From contig JAPLKA010000021.1 of assembly GCA_026388315.1 (NCBI GenBank), positions 1 through 64,000 of the forward strand: a stretch of DNA of 64,000 bases, in the 5' to 3' direction. Under the pieces are notes generated by a model. That model had not been told where the DNA came from. It worked only from the letters and a program-made list of their open reading frames with translations, and made no database searches. Both the position numbers and the translations under genes were made by a program. Of the stretch, positions 18,947-26,792 are shown one piece after another (position 1 is the first letter of the stretch; the number at the start of each line of letters is the position of its first letter). The DNA comes from Pseudomonadota bacterium. GTDB lineage: Bacteria; Desulfobacterota; Syntrophorhabdia; Syntrophorhabdales; Syntrophorhabdaceae.

Positions 18947-19181
18947 ATACCCCTCTCTTTCCGAACGAGGCCGCTATAGTATCGAATGACACATACCAAC
19001 GGTTTTCGTCTTTTACGACCCCGTTTTCAGATTTTAGTATTTTTGTTACTGCTGACGATTTTTTGTAGCGTGAACAATCATCGCAGTAGAGTGCAGCTTC
19101 GTCCCTGATGGCTGCCCTTTTGAGGCAGGATGCATATCTCACGCAATCGTAGTACCGTTTAGGAGGCATTTTCTTTGCCAT
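18936..19181 (-). CDS. Small Cys-rich, probably zinc-binding protein
   Basis: The protein has 81 residues. Cysteines at CVRYASC and CDDC (residues about 13-36) suggest a small zinc site, followed by a basic segment. The ribosome site AAGGAGG-like precedes the ATG. It overlaps the next gene by 11 bases. Such small zinc proteins recur through this element (25780, 26107, 30141, 30644). The function is unknown. Confidence 0.6.
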   Translation of the reverse strand: MAKKMPPKRYYDCVRYASCLKRAAIRDEAALYCDDCSRYKKSSAVTKILKSENGVVKDENRWYVSFDTIAASFGKRGVYAK

Positions 19182-19220
19182 ACCTTTTCCTCCTTTTTAT
19201 TCGATTTTATTGTTTCTTGC

Positions 19221-19796
19221 TTACGCGTGGGTGAAGGAGCGAACGCCCCTCAGATTTTTTACCTGGTATCTCGTGATACTTCTTGCCGCTGATTTTGCAT
19301 CAGCTATCGCTGCATCGTACCCGCCGATATACCCGTAACAGGATTCGATTACTTCGTTCTCGTCCTTTACGTGGTATCCATACACGTCGCCGCTCAAGTA
19401 AGAGCTATATTCCTCAACCTCCCCTGCCAAAGCGGCTTTTGCCTTCGCCAGGATTTCTCCGTCAACCTTCCTTACCCCGAAATAGTTCCGTATGTCGGAG
19501 TATGTGGCATATATCCACCCTACCTGACCGGAATCCCAGTGGCAGTTAAACGGGTGAGTGGCTAAAGTTAAACCACTGTGATCATACAGGTATACCGGGA
19601 GCACAACGGTCTTTGCCTTTGTTTCCGTCAAAAACGCCCGGAACTCTCCCGGTGTGCCAAATTCATGGTTGTCGCCCAGGCGGTGCCGCCTGTGCCAGCA
19701 GACCATTTTGCCGAGGTTGTCCGATTCACGGGGGCTTTCCGGATATTGGTCTGTGATTACTTCGATTGTTAATCCTTTGTACGTTAATTTCAACAT
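19221..19796 (-). CDS. Phage/plasmid-type hypothetical protein
   Basis: The protein has 191 residues. The stretch VYLYDHSGLTLATHPF followed by CHWDSGQVGWIY is shared by a family of hypothetical proteins on mobile elements of Firmicutes and Proteobacteria (from memory). Here it is complete, ending in an Ala-rich helix. Its first 22 codons are duplicated upstream at about 20048-19983 within a chimeric reading frame. No function is known. Confidence 0.65.
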   Translation of the reverse strand: MLKLTYKGLTIEVITDQYPESPRESDNLGKMVCWHRRHRLGDNHEFGTPGEFRAFLTETKAKTVVLPVYLYDHSGLTLATHPFNCHWDSGQVGWIYATYSDIRNYFGVRKVDGEILAKAKAALAGEVEEYSSYLSGDVYGYHVKDENEVIESCYGYIGGYDAAIADAKSAARSITRYQVKNLRGVRSFTHA

Positions 19797-20083
19797 CGTG
19801 AATCTCCTTTTTTTTCACACAACATGGGTATTCGTGAATTATTGTCGTAACATCTTCCGCGCTCAACAATCCTATCGAGCGTTATTTTTTCGAAGACAAC
19901 GTCTTCGGTCAAGTCCCATTCACTTTGTTCCTGCCGTCTTCTTGTATTTCTTGTTCCGCGATGTCTCTTCGGGCAAAACAGGGGGCTTTCCGGATATTGT
20001 TCTGTGATTGCTTCGATTGTTAATTCTTTGTATGTTAATTTCAACATCGTGAACCTCCTGTTTTTCACACAACGTCGTACCAT
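19790..20083 (-). pseudogene. Chimeric duplication remnant between methyltransferase and 19221 gene
   Basis: This short frame reads MLKLTYKELTIEAITEQYPESP, a near copy of the start of the 19221 gene. It then continues into LTEDVVFEKITLDRIVERGRCYD, a degraded copy of the last about 45 codons of the methyltransferase at 20065. The junction region has thus been duplicated in tandem (about 270 bp) and has decayed. The product is unlikely to be functional; an expressed fused peptide cannot be excluded because the ribosome site was copied too. Confidence 0.7.
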
Positions 20084-21069
20084 CTTCCGCGCTCAACGAC
20101 CCTGATGCCTGATACATAGGTATCGAGCGTTATTTTTTTGTTCTTGCCGTCTTCTTCTATTTCGTGCTCCGTCCTGTCTCTTCGCGTGAAGCATTTAAAG
20201 ATGACATCCTCTGTCAGCCTCCCGTTTAGGACCCCGCTCATCAAAAGCGAGACGAGATGACCTTTCTTCAAAGGAAAGATCGGTGACAGAACCCTGCTGA
20301 TTTCATCCTCCGTACCCTGGAGAGCGTTTGTTATGTCTTTTATGGAATCATCTCTGAGCAAGACGATCTCTTCCTCTGTCATCCCTTTGAGTTCGAATAC
20401 TGTCGGTTCTTTTCCGGATGGGATTGTGTAACGATAATCACCTTCGGTATCCTCTATGAAAGGATATTCCGTCGGGAAAGCACTGCCTTCGCTTTCTTTC
20501 TCTGCCTTCACGCCGAATAGTGCGACCTGCTTGAAAACGGGATATTCGTCCCGCGTGAACCTGTACACCCTTATGTCGGTGTACCTTCGTGTTATAAAGC
20601 GCACCACCTTCGGGTTCTGAAGGATATGTTCAGGTACGAGATATATAAGAAGCCCTCCCGACCTGAGCCAGTTGTGAGCTTTTTGGAGGAACAGATATTC
20701 CATCCGTTCTCCCTTCTCATATTCGTACGGGGGGTTGAGCCAGAGAAGCGAAAAGCATTCTGCCGGTCTGACGACCGAATCGTAAATGCTCCCGCAGAGA
20801 GTTTTGATACCGCGGGCATCGGATGCCCGCTCCCTGTTATTGTCAAGCTCAATGCCGTACATAGGACATAATTGTTCTCCTGCCCGGTACTTCCAGGGAG
20901 GGTTATCTCTCTCAATGAGAGCCATACTTGCGATTGCCTCACCCTCTCCGCAACATGGGTCAAGGAGTATGGCATTGTTGTTAATCCGTACCTTCTCTTT
21001 GAGCCATCTTAGTGTATCGGGCGGGGTCTTGTAGTACCCCATTTTTATTTGGGACGCTAACCTTGCCAT
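20065..21069 (-). CDS. DUF6094-like SAM-dependent DNA methyltransferase
   Basis: The protein has 334 residues. Motif I is LLDPCCGEGEAI, the acidic motif II is YGIELDNNRERA and the catalytic motif is LWLNPPYEYEKG. The start MARLASQIKMGYYKTPP is typical of DUF6094 proteins of integrative elements. NPPY points to N6-adenine methylation. It precedes no restriction enzyme; the gene upstream is a SNF2-like helicase. It may protect the element or regulate replication. The C-terminal DNA is partly duplicated downstream. Confidence 0.8.
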   Translation of the reverse strand: MARLASQIKMGYYKTPPDTLRWLKEKVRINNNAILLDPCCGEGEAIASMALIERDNPPWKYRAGEQLCPMYGIELDNNRERASDARGIKTLCGSIYDSVVRPAECFSLLWLNPPYEYEKGERMEYLFLQKAHNWLRSGGLLIYLVPEHILQNPKVVRFITRRYTDIRVYRFTRDEYPVFKQVALFGVKAEKESEGSAFPTEYPFIEDTEGDYRYTIPSGKEPTVFELKGMTEEEIVLLRDDSIKDITNALQGTEDEISRVLSPIFPLKKGHLVSLLMSGVLNGRLTEDVIFKCFTRRDRTEHEIEEDGKNKKITLDTYVSGIRVVERGRWYDVV

Positions 21070-21115
21070 TTTTGAGCCTCCGTATTTATTGGTTTTGATT
21101 TATAGATAGAAGGGA

Positions 21116-23281
21116 TCAGAACAGTTCGAACTGAACCATTTTGCCCTTTAGTTCTTTTTCAAGGTCGCCATATCTGACAGACAACCTCGACATTTTTCTC
21201 TTGCCTTTCTGCATCACCGACACGTTGATAACAACATCATCGTTGACAGTAGTTGTTTCACGCTTCTTTTCTGCAGTTGTTTCACCCTTCTTTCCTGTGG
21301 TAAGTTCCGTAAAACTGGTCTCCTTGTTGCCTATCTCAAGCGAAGCCTCGATTTCTCTTTTCCTCATCTGACTCCACACCGCTTCGGCGCCTGTGAACGG
21401 TTTTCCTTCAACAAGGGCGTTTGTCAGTTCCTCTATTATGGAGCCACCGCCAATGTTGTATTGCGCTAACCCTTCCGGCATGTCGCCCTCAATCATAAAG
21501 GCAACCTCCGTTTTTTTAGCCGTCAAACAAAGAGCGGCTTCCTGCATTGTACCGGAGTAACAGAGGTAATAGACATTCACAGGCTCTTTCTGTCCGATGC
21601 GCCACGACCTTCGTGCAGCTTGCCGTAGTGTAAAGATGTTATACCCGACCTCGAAAAAAACGATGGTAGGGAACTGCACGAGGTCTAAACCAACTTTCAC
21701 CAGTTCAGGGTTTGTAATCAGCACATCGTAATCGCATGCGTTATCGTTGATCCACTTCTCCCTCTTTTTGGGTTCGATGGATTCAGGAAGGATGCCTGCA
21801 CGGTATCCCTTTTTCTCAATGATTTTTATGAGCCTCTTCCTGATATCACGTTTGCCGGTGAATACGAGATACACCAGCACTTTTCTTTTCTTTTTTCTCT
21901 CCTCAGTGATAATCCTCAGAAGTTCCTTCTCTTTCGGCAGAAGGTCGCTTCCGATCTCAACCATGGGCGCAGTAACGACCTCGCATACCTCGCCGTAGCG
22001 GTCTCTTATGGGAACCTCTTCGGGATAAACCACGCAGGAATCAGGATAACATAACAATGATTGGAGCATCCCTGCCATTGCCCTTCGCCCGTTGCGTCGC
22101 ACTGCTGCAGCCATATCAGTTTCCAATATCCCATATTCCAACTGCTGATGACTCATCGGCATCGTCACAACATACTCGTCGTATGGAGGTAGACTTTCGA
22201 CAACGTCAGCGAGCCTGATAAAGCAGGATTTATCGAGAAAATACTTCCCGACAACCTCAGGCGAAACACCTGGTCTCTTTCTTATGATTTTGTTTCTTTT
22301 ATTTTGGCGACCGAATGTGTGTGACTCGTCATCAAGCGTTTCCACTTCTTCGAGAACACCGTAATTTCTTTGCCAGTTCTCAACTCCCTGGTAGCCGAAG
22401 GTTTTAAGGTGTCCCGGACTGAGACGATACAGCAGATAGAATAAGTCGTCTGCATACCCGCCGTTTAATGTTCCGGTTAATCCCAGAAAGTATTTCGAGC
22501 AGGATACAAGCATCCCCATCGCGTGTCCCTGCAATGAGTCTCCCGCCTTGTACTCGTGGATCTCGTCCAGGATCACCATATCAAATTTTCCCTTTAGATA
22601 TCGCTTGATATATTCAGCGGGTGCATATCTTTTAAGGCTTCTGTCGGCTTGCCAGAGCGGTGAATCGCAATTGTGGCACTTGCATTGTTTTTTCTCAAGT
22701 TGACGAATCTCCAACGGTTCGCCTTCCTTGTCCACCGCCATTTTTCCACACGATGGGCAAAAAGGCCATTCATGATTCTTTTTTAAGAGGTACGCAGGTC
22801 TCCAGCGATAAGACAGCTTGGCTCTCTCTTTCGAGATCACCCAGAACTCAAAAGCTTCCGGGGGTAATGCGTGCCGCAGCCGTTGCAGTTTTGTGATCGC
22901 TTCTTTTACCGCAAGGTCAACTATCGTCGCCCATGGGACTGTTAATGCTATTTCTCTTTTCCATTTCTCAACAAGATGCGGTGGCGATACAACGAGAACA
23001 CGAAGGGGTTTTGGCGACATATGCACGATAGAATTCGCAATCGTTGTTTTGCCGGTTCCCATCTCCCCGCAGACAAACAGCTTTCTCCTGCCAAGGTCGA
23101 ACATAGCCTTGGCCATGCCTTTTATGATTTCTGTCTGTACCGGGAATGGTTTTCTGAGGAGAGAAACAATTTTTGGCGATGGTGCAGCGGTGCGGTCCGG
23201 CTGGTATACAGGCCTTAAATCCTGTTCCAGCCTTTCAACGAGCTTATTGTGGTATTTCTCCACGAAATCCTTCAGGTTCAT
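21116..23281 (-). CDS. SNF2-like superfamily 2 helicase
   Basis: The protein has 721 residues. Walker A GEMGTGKTT lies near residue 75, motif II DEIH near 239, and motif III is LGLTGTLNGG. C-terminal helicase motifs include VFFEVGYNIFTLRQAARRSWRIGQ, the SNF2/DISARM-type Q-R box. A zinc module (CPSCGK at about 177 and CKCHNC at about 200) interrupts the first domain. It is paired with the DUF6094 methyltransferase, a combination frequent on integrative elements; the pair could be an antirestriction, defence or replication module. The unit has the conserved leader motif upstream (23395-23435). Confidence 0.85.
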   Translation of the reverse strand: MNLKDFVEKYHNKLVERLEQDLRPVYQPDRTAAPSPKIVSLLRKPFPVQTEIIKGMAKAMFDLGRRKLFVCGEMGTGKTTIANSIVHMSPKPLRVLVVSPPHLVEKWKREIALTVPWATIVDLAVKEAITKLQRLRHALPPEAFEFWVISKERAKLSYRWRPAYLLKKNHEWPFCPSCGKMAVDKEGEPLEIRQLEKKQCKCHNCDSPLWQADRSLKRYAPAEYIKRYLKGKFDMVILDEIHEYKAGDSLQGHAMGMLVSCSKYFLGLTGTLNGGYADDLFYLLYRLSPGHLKTFGYQGVENWQRNYGVLEEVETLDDESHTFGRQNKRNKIIRKRPGVSPEVVGKYFLDKSCFIRLADVVESLPPYDEYVVTMPMSHQQLEYGILETDMAAAVRRNGRRAMAGMLQSLLCYPDSCVVYPEEVPIRDRYGEVCEVVTAPMVEIGSDLLPKEKELLRIITEERKKKRKVLVYLVFTGKRDIRKRLIKIIEKKGYRAGILPESIEPKKREKWINDNACDYDVLITNPELVKVGLDLVQFPTIVFFEVGYNIFTLRQAARRSWRIGQKEPVNVYYLCYSGTMQEAALCLTAKKTEVAFMIEGDMPEGLAQYNIGGGSIIEELTNALVEGKPFTGAEAVWSQMRKREIEASLEIGNKETSFTELTTGKKGETTAEKKRETTTVNDDVVINVSVMQKGKRKMSRLSVRYGDLEKELKGKMVQFELF

Positions 23282-23771
23282 GGATTCCTCCTTTTTTTGA
23301 TGTTTTTTGAATCTTATGTGTTTATAAGGGGTGACCCCTTAAAACTACTAAGGGGTCGTGTGTGAGGGGATTATGGTAAGTTTCACTTAATGACGTTTTC
23401 GAGAGATCTACTGATGACTATTTTACTTATATTACTTCTTTGCATTGTTTTTCTCTCCTGATGTTTGAGTACCCAGTTTTATATTCACACATGCCTCAAT
23501 GATTCCGAAAAGCTAACCCCTAAAATGGGGTGTCTACAAAATTGTCTACAAATTATTGGACAAGATTAATTTTCCGATAAGGTTTTAAAAATGACTAAAA
23601 CTTGTAAATTTTGGATTTTACTATTTTACAGACAGGTATGGTCAGATTTTCAAAAAATGCATATTTTACAAGTTTTAAAGGAGGCAACAGATGCATGATA
23701 AGGGGTGACCCCTTCCAACTGCTAAGGGGTCGTGTGTGAGGGTATACGTAATACTTAATAACTATTTTATA
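23282..23771. repeat. Intergenic region with a duplicated 3'-end/terminator module
   Basis: Positions 23324-23368 and 23698-23742 are near copies containing the palindrome AAGGGGTGACCCCTT followed by AAGGGGTCGTGTGTGAGGG. The following bases (TATTACTTCTTTGCATT) are also shared, so the 3' end of the 233-residue gene and its downstream flank were duplicated 374 bp apart. An AT-rich stretch lies between them. A good ribosome site with a five-codon frame (MHDKG) occurs at 23691 on plus; I do not call it a gene. No other gene is seen. Confidence 0.75.
23395..23435 (-). promoter_or_regulatory. Conserved leader motif, copy upstream of helicase operon
   Basis: On plus the block reads GTTTTCG, then CTACTGATGA, then ACTTATATTAC, and lies about 115 bases upstream of the helicase start. 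It is the most divergent of four copies (others at 30431, 45947, 47810). Part of it overlaps the duplicated gene end described for this region. Confidence 0.6.
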
Positions 23772-24473
23772 TTACTTCTTTGCATTAGGGAATGGCAAAT
23801 TTTTCTCTCTTGATACTTGCGGACCTTTCTCCTCTTCTGGAGCTTGTGTAGCTTTCTCGCCTGATGTTTGAGGACCTTTCTCGCCTGGAGCTTGAGGACC
23901 ATTGATTAACTTCTGTATCTTTTTGTTTATATCCAGCATGGCCGTGTTCACTTCGTTATGTATCGCCGCGAGCTTTTTAACCTCTTCGTAGCTGGATATC
24001 GACTGTAGTTCAAATATTTTCTCATTGAGCACTTTTATGCCCGCAGCCAGTTGACCGATTTTCTCATCACGCGGAACCAGGCACATTGAAATTTTCCTGT
24101 TAGCGAGCAATAATTTCTTCTCTTTTGAGTCGTTCACTTCCCTCCATTTTTCAGGCTTGAACGAATGCAGGCTCGGGACATTCGACTTGATGCTTTCCCA
24201 CAGTTTATGTACCGTATCATCCAGTTCTTTGAATACTTCGACGGCATCTTCGTATTTGATTCGGAACGCAACCTGCCTTTTCAGTTTATTTAATTCCCTG
24301 TCCAGACCGGTAAGGTTGATGACAAGCTCAATCCCCATACGGCCTCCCACAGGTATAATAAATATGCTGTCCGGTTCGAGCGCATCGCTCAGTTTTCTTT
24401 CAAACCGTTTTTGCTGTCTTAACAGCCTTTCCTGTTCTTCATTTTTTTGTGTCTCTATTGCCGTTTGCTCCAT
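23772..24473 (-). CDS. Unknown helical protein with repetitive C-terminal tail
   Basis: The protein has 233 residues. It is predominantly helical, with likely coiled-coil stretches at 1-35 and 130-180. The tail (185-225) is built from degenerate repeats of GPQAPGEK type, rich in Pro, Gly and Glu. No family is recognised. It follows the NusA-like gene by 27 bases on the same strand and ends at the duplicated terminator region. It may be a partner of the NusA-like protein; that is context only. Confidence 0.6.
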   Translation of the reverse strand: MEQTAIETQKNEEQERLLRQQKRFERKLSDALEPDSIFIIPVGGRMGIELVINLTGLDRELNKLKRQVAFRIKYEDAVEVFKELDDTVHKLWESIKSNVPSLHSFKPEKWREVNDSKEKKLLLANRKISMCLVPRDEKIGQLAAGIKVLNEKIFELQSISSYEEVKKLAAIHNEVNTAMLDINKKIQKLINGPQAPGEKGPQTSGEKATQAPEEEKGPQVSREKNLPFPNAKK

Positions 24474-24500
24474 ATTTTATTTCCTCCTTTTTTATATTGT

Positions 24501-25214
24501 TCAATTACTTCCTGACTGATTCCTTGATCTGTATTGTTCTATTACTTCCTGACTGATTCCCTTTATCTCTATCTTCACGTTGTAACATAGCTTGGATGCC
24601 AATGTTATGTTCAACCCCTTCTTCCCGATGAACAGGCCGAGGCATCTGTTGTCTACGATAACATGTACTTCTTTGCCGTCGTCGAAGCTCGTTACTACTT
24701 CGATCGATTCCAGATTTCCCGGCGGGCATAACGCATTGACGACAAATTCTTTGATGTCATTTGAATATTTTACGAACGACAACTTCTCGCCAAAGTAATT
24801 CTCAAACCTTATGTCCTCAGTATATTGCTTGAGCATATCGTATAATTCGTAGCTGGTGCTGATATGGTTATCCGACGTATCAATAGCTACCTTAATATAC
24901 CTCCCGATTATGATAGATGATCTTTTGATTAATATTCCCTGATTTATACAAATGTCAGACAGCAGATACTCGAGTATCCTTCGTACATATTGCGGAGACC
25001 TCTGGGTGAGTGTTACCCGCGCACCGTTGATGCCGTATATGGAGGCCATTCCCGTTTCTCCAATCTTGAATTCTTTCCGGGCATACTTTTTAGGGAGAAG
25101 AGCCAATACTTCAGAGTTCAATATTTTTGTAAGATATGAGTCATAGTCCGGCATCGACTTCAGAATGATAAAAGCAGCAAGGTAGCCTATTTTATATTCA
25201 ATAGCATTAATCAA
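24501..25214 (-). CDS. NusA-like KH-domain protein encoded by the element
   Basis: The protein has 237 residues. The C-terminal part VHVIVDNRCLGLFIGKKG followed by LNITLASKLCYNVKIEIKG (about 183-222) is a clear NusA-type second KH domain with the GKKG loop. Upstream, GETGMASIYGINGARVTL and QRSPQYVRRILEYL resemble the NusA S1-KH1 region in order, though weakly. At 237 residues it is about half the length of cellular NusA and lacks the usual N-terminal RNA-polymerase-binding domain. The last codons carry a short tandem duplication. It probably binds RNA during transcription. It lies in the SSB operon. Confidence 0.7.
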   Translation of the reverse strand: MINAIEYKIGYLAAFIILKSMPDYDSYLTKILNSEVLALLPKKYARKEFKIGETGMASIYGINGARVTLTQRSPQYVRRILEYLLSDICINQGILIKRSSIIIGRYIKVAIDTSDNHISTSYELYDMLKQYTEDIRFENYFGEKLSFVKYSNDIKEFVVNALCPPGNLESIEVVTSFDDGKEVHVIVDNRCLGLFIGKKGLNITLASKLCYNVKIEIKGISQEVIEQYRSRNQSGSN

Positions 25215-25321
25215 TTATTCTTCTCACAGGCAGATATTTTTCCGACCCATTTATGACGTCATCAACAGACCCGGGCCACAAATGCACCTCTATTATTTTT
25301 TATTCATCGAATTCCTGGAGA

Positions 25322-25777
25322 TTACATTTCAATATCATCATCGAATTCCGGGAAAAATTCGTCGGCGCTTATGTTTGCAGCCTTGTTTACTTCTTTTTTG
25401 AAACCTGTTTTTTTATCACTACTTCCTGTTTCAGAAGTCTTTTTATCTCCCGAGGGAAGCATGATCACATTGTTTGCAACGATTGAAAACTGTCTCCTTT
25501 TAGAACCGTCCTTCCCGTCGTATCCGCGAGATTCTATCTTGCCTTCAACGTAGATCATGCGCCCTTTCCTGACATATTCGCCAACTATCTCGGCGAGCTT
25601 ACGCCATACATGAATGTCATGCCATTCTGTTCGTTCGTGCTTCGTTCCGCTTTTGTCTTTCCATGACTCCGACGTTGCCAAGCTGAACGTTGCGACGGCT
25701 GTGCCGTCGGCTGTGTACCTTAATTCAGGATCCTTTCCGACGCGGCCTATTAAAGTTACACGATTTACTGATGCCAT
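25322..25777 (-). CDS. ssb: Single-stranded DNA-binding protein (first copy)
   Basis: The protein has 151 residues. The OB fold carries NRVTLIGRVGKDPELRYT, WHDIHVWRKLAE and IYVEGKIESRGY. The tail is acidic but ends EFDDDIEM instead of the usual DDDIPF, so contact with host repair proteins may differ. It is likely involved in conjugative or replicative DNA handling. It starts 3 bp after the stop of a small zinc-ribbon gene whose end carries its ribosome site AAGGAGG. Confidence 0.95.
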   Translation of the reverse strand: MASVNRVTLIGRVGKDPELRYTADGTAVATFSLATSESWKDKSGTKHERTEWHDIHVWRKLAEIVGEYVRKGRMIYVEGKIESRGYDGKDGSKRRQFSIVANNVIMLPSGDKKTSETGSSDKKTGFKKEVNKAANISADEFFPEFDDDIEM

Positions 25778-25779
25778 GA

Positions 25780-25953
25780 TTAATCCTCCTTATTATTTTT
25801 TGCTTGTACTTCAGCGGTTGATTTTGCTGTTCCCAGTACTTTTCCACATACAGTACATCTAAAAGTGCCTTTTACCATCAGGTTACATAGCCGGTTGCCC
25901 TTGCCATACCTTTTGTCTTGAAATTCGTGTTCACAATTACATTTTAATATCAT
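25780..25953 (-). CDS. Small zinc-ribbon protein (57 residues)
   Basis: The sequence starts MILKCNCEHEFQDKRYGKG and later has FRCTVCGKVLG, giving CxC and CxxC pairs. The pattern of C-C-H-FQD-YGKG-R-N and CTVCG matches a widespread group of phage and plasmid zinc-ribbon proteins known to me only as hypothetical. A ribosome site lies upstream (AAGGAGG-like at 25960). It precedes ssb directly. Confidence 0.75.
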   Translation of the reverse strand: MILKCNCEHEFQDKRYGKGNRLCNLMVKGTFRCTVCGKVLGTAKSTAEVQAKNNKED

Positions 25954-25971
25954 CCTTAAACCTCCTTTTTT

Positions 25972-26070
25972 TTAAATTTTCGGTCCCATTGAACATTCCA
26001 ACGCAATTTCTGCTTCCCTGTTTAGTTGACCCGTCTTTCCCCCATGTCTGCTTATTGTGTTCACGGCCAT
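25972..26070 (-). CDS. Possible small protein (32 residues or longer)
   Basis: The frame from ATG 26070 encodes MAVNTISRHGGKTGQLNREAEIAL and then ECSMGPKI. The composition is protein-like, and the frame stays open upstream (IGLRVWS) to the stop of the preceding gene, but with no canonical start there. It fills the gap between two zinc-protein genes on the same strand. A real start may be noncanonical. Confidence 0.35.
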   Translation of the reverse strand: MAVNTISRHGGKTGQLNREAEIALECSMGPKI

Positions 26071-26106
26071 CGACCAAACTCTAAGCCCTATCCCGATATT
26101 TACCGT

Positions 26107-26349
26107 TCACCTTTGCCGCCTGGCGTATTTTTCCCATTCGTCGCATACGTGATCTGCCTCAACCACGTATCTTCTGCTCATTTCCAGTCCGATGGCGGGG
26201 CATCGATATCCGTGACCCAAGGGGTAGCCATCGATGCCCCGGAGCTCTAATAATTGCCGGTGCTTGCAGAATTTACAGCGACGAAATCTTGAATTTTCAG
26301 CCTCTATGACGCTTTTTCTATAATTTAGTTCTTGCTTGTTTTTATTCAC
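26107..26349 (-). CDS. Small zinc-binding protein (80 residues)
   Basis: Cysteines in RRCKFCKH (near 24-28), YRCPAIG and HVCDEW could bind one zinc. It heads the operon that contains ssb and the NusA-like gene. The upstream region has CCTACT and TATGTATTA, a weak form of the leader motif seen elsewhere. The function is unknown. Confidence 0.6.
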   Translation of the reverse strand: MNKNKQELNYRKSVIEAENSRFRRCKFCKHRQLLELRGIDGYPLGHGYRCPAIGLEMSRRYVVEADHVCDEWEKYARRQR

Positions 26350-26482
26350 ACCTACTCCTTGAACAGATATTTTTAGAGAATGTATTTGTATATGTATTAA
26401 CGCAACGTGTTTTGGTTAAAAGAACTTCCCACCGCAAAAGTGAAAATTTGAACCCCCAACTGCCCTAAGGTACTCTCCTATA

Positions 26483-26500
26483 TGGTATAATACACGTGTA
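26483..26500 (+). promoter_or_regulatory. Extended -10 promoter followed by a palindrome
   Basis: TGGTATAAT (26483-26491) is a perfect extended -10 element, and TACACGTGTA (26491-26500) is a perfect 10-bp palindrome overlapping its downstream edge. It points on plus into the repeat pair below and towards the 3' end of the replication gene; no protein gene follows on plus, so it may drive a small RNA. Confidence 0.45.
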
Positions 26501-26501
26501 C

Positions 26502-26623
26502 TGTAACCAGCTGATATCATTGCTTAAAAGACCTCTTTTTTTCCCCACAGGTGCGCGCCGGGGGGTCTTGTAACCAGTTGATATAATTACTTAAAAGACC
26601 TTTTTCGTTCCCCACAGGTGCGC
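26502..26623. repeat. Direct repeat pair (two 55-bp copies, 67 bp apart)
   Basis: Copies at 26502-26556 and 26569-26623 share GTAACCAG, TTAAAAGACCT and TTCCCCACAGGTGCGC with few differences. They lie in a gene-free stretch (26350-26792) between the SSB operon and the initiator gene. They may be iterons, paired RNA structures or remnants of duplication. Confidence 0.7.
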
Positions 26624-26747
26624 ACCCCCCATGTAAAAAACGAGTGATGGTTAACCTTCCCCCGGGTAGAAGATTATTTTTGTGATATGGATGGTACAAT
26701 GGCATTTATTTTCTACAGGATTTTTTTGTAAGATTTAGTTGCAAAAA

Positions 26748-26771
26748 AATCCCCTTTTTGAGAGGGGGATT
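26748..26771 (-). terminator. Terminator of the replication initiator gene
   Basis: AATCCCC and GGGGGATT form a stem followed on the minus strand by a run of seven T. It starts 22 bases after the initiator stop. A related terminator follows the ParB-like gene (32830). Confidence 0.8.
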
Positions 26772-26792
26772 GAAGGAGGATGATGGAGAATT

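Noticed and set aside
20065-23281. A complete DISARM system
   Set aside because: Only a methylase and a SNF2-like helicase are present; the DUF1998 and phospholipase-type genes are missing.
26517-26705. 62-residue minus frame in the repeat region
   Set aside because: It runs through the direct repeats, has no ribosome site and no protein-like sequence.
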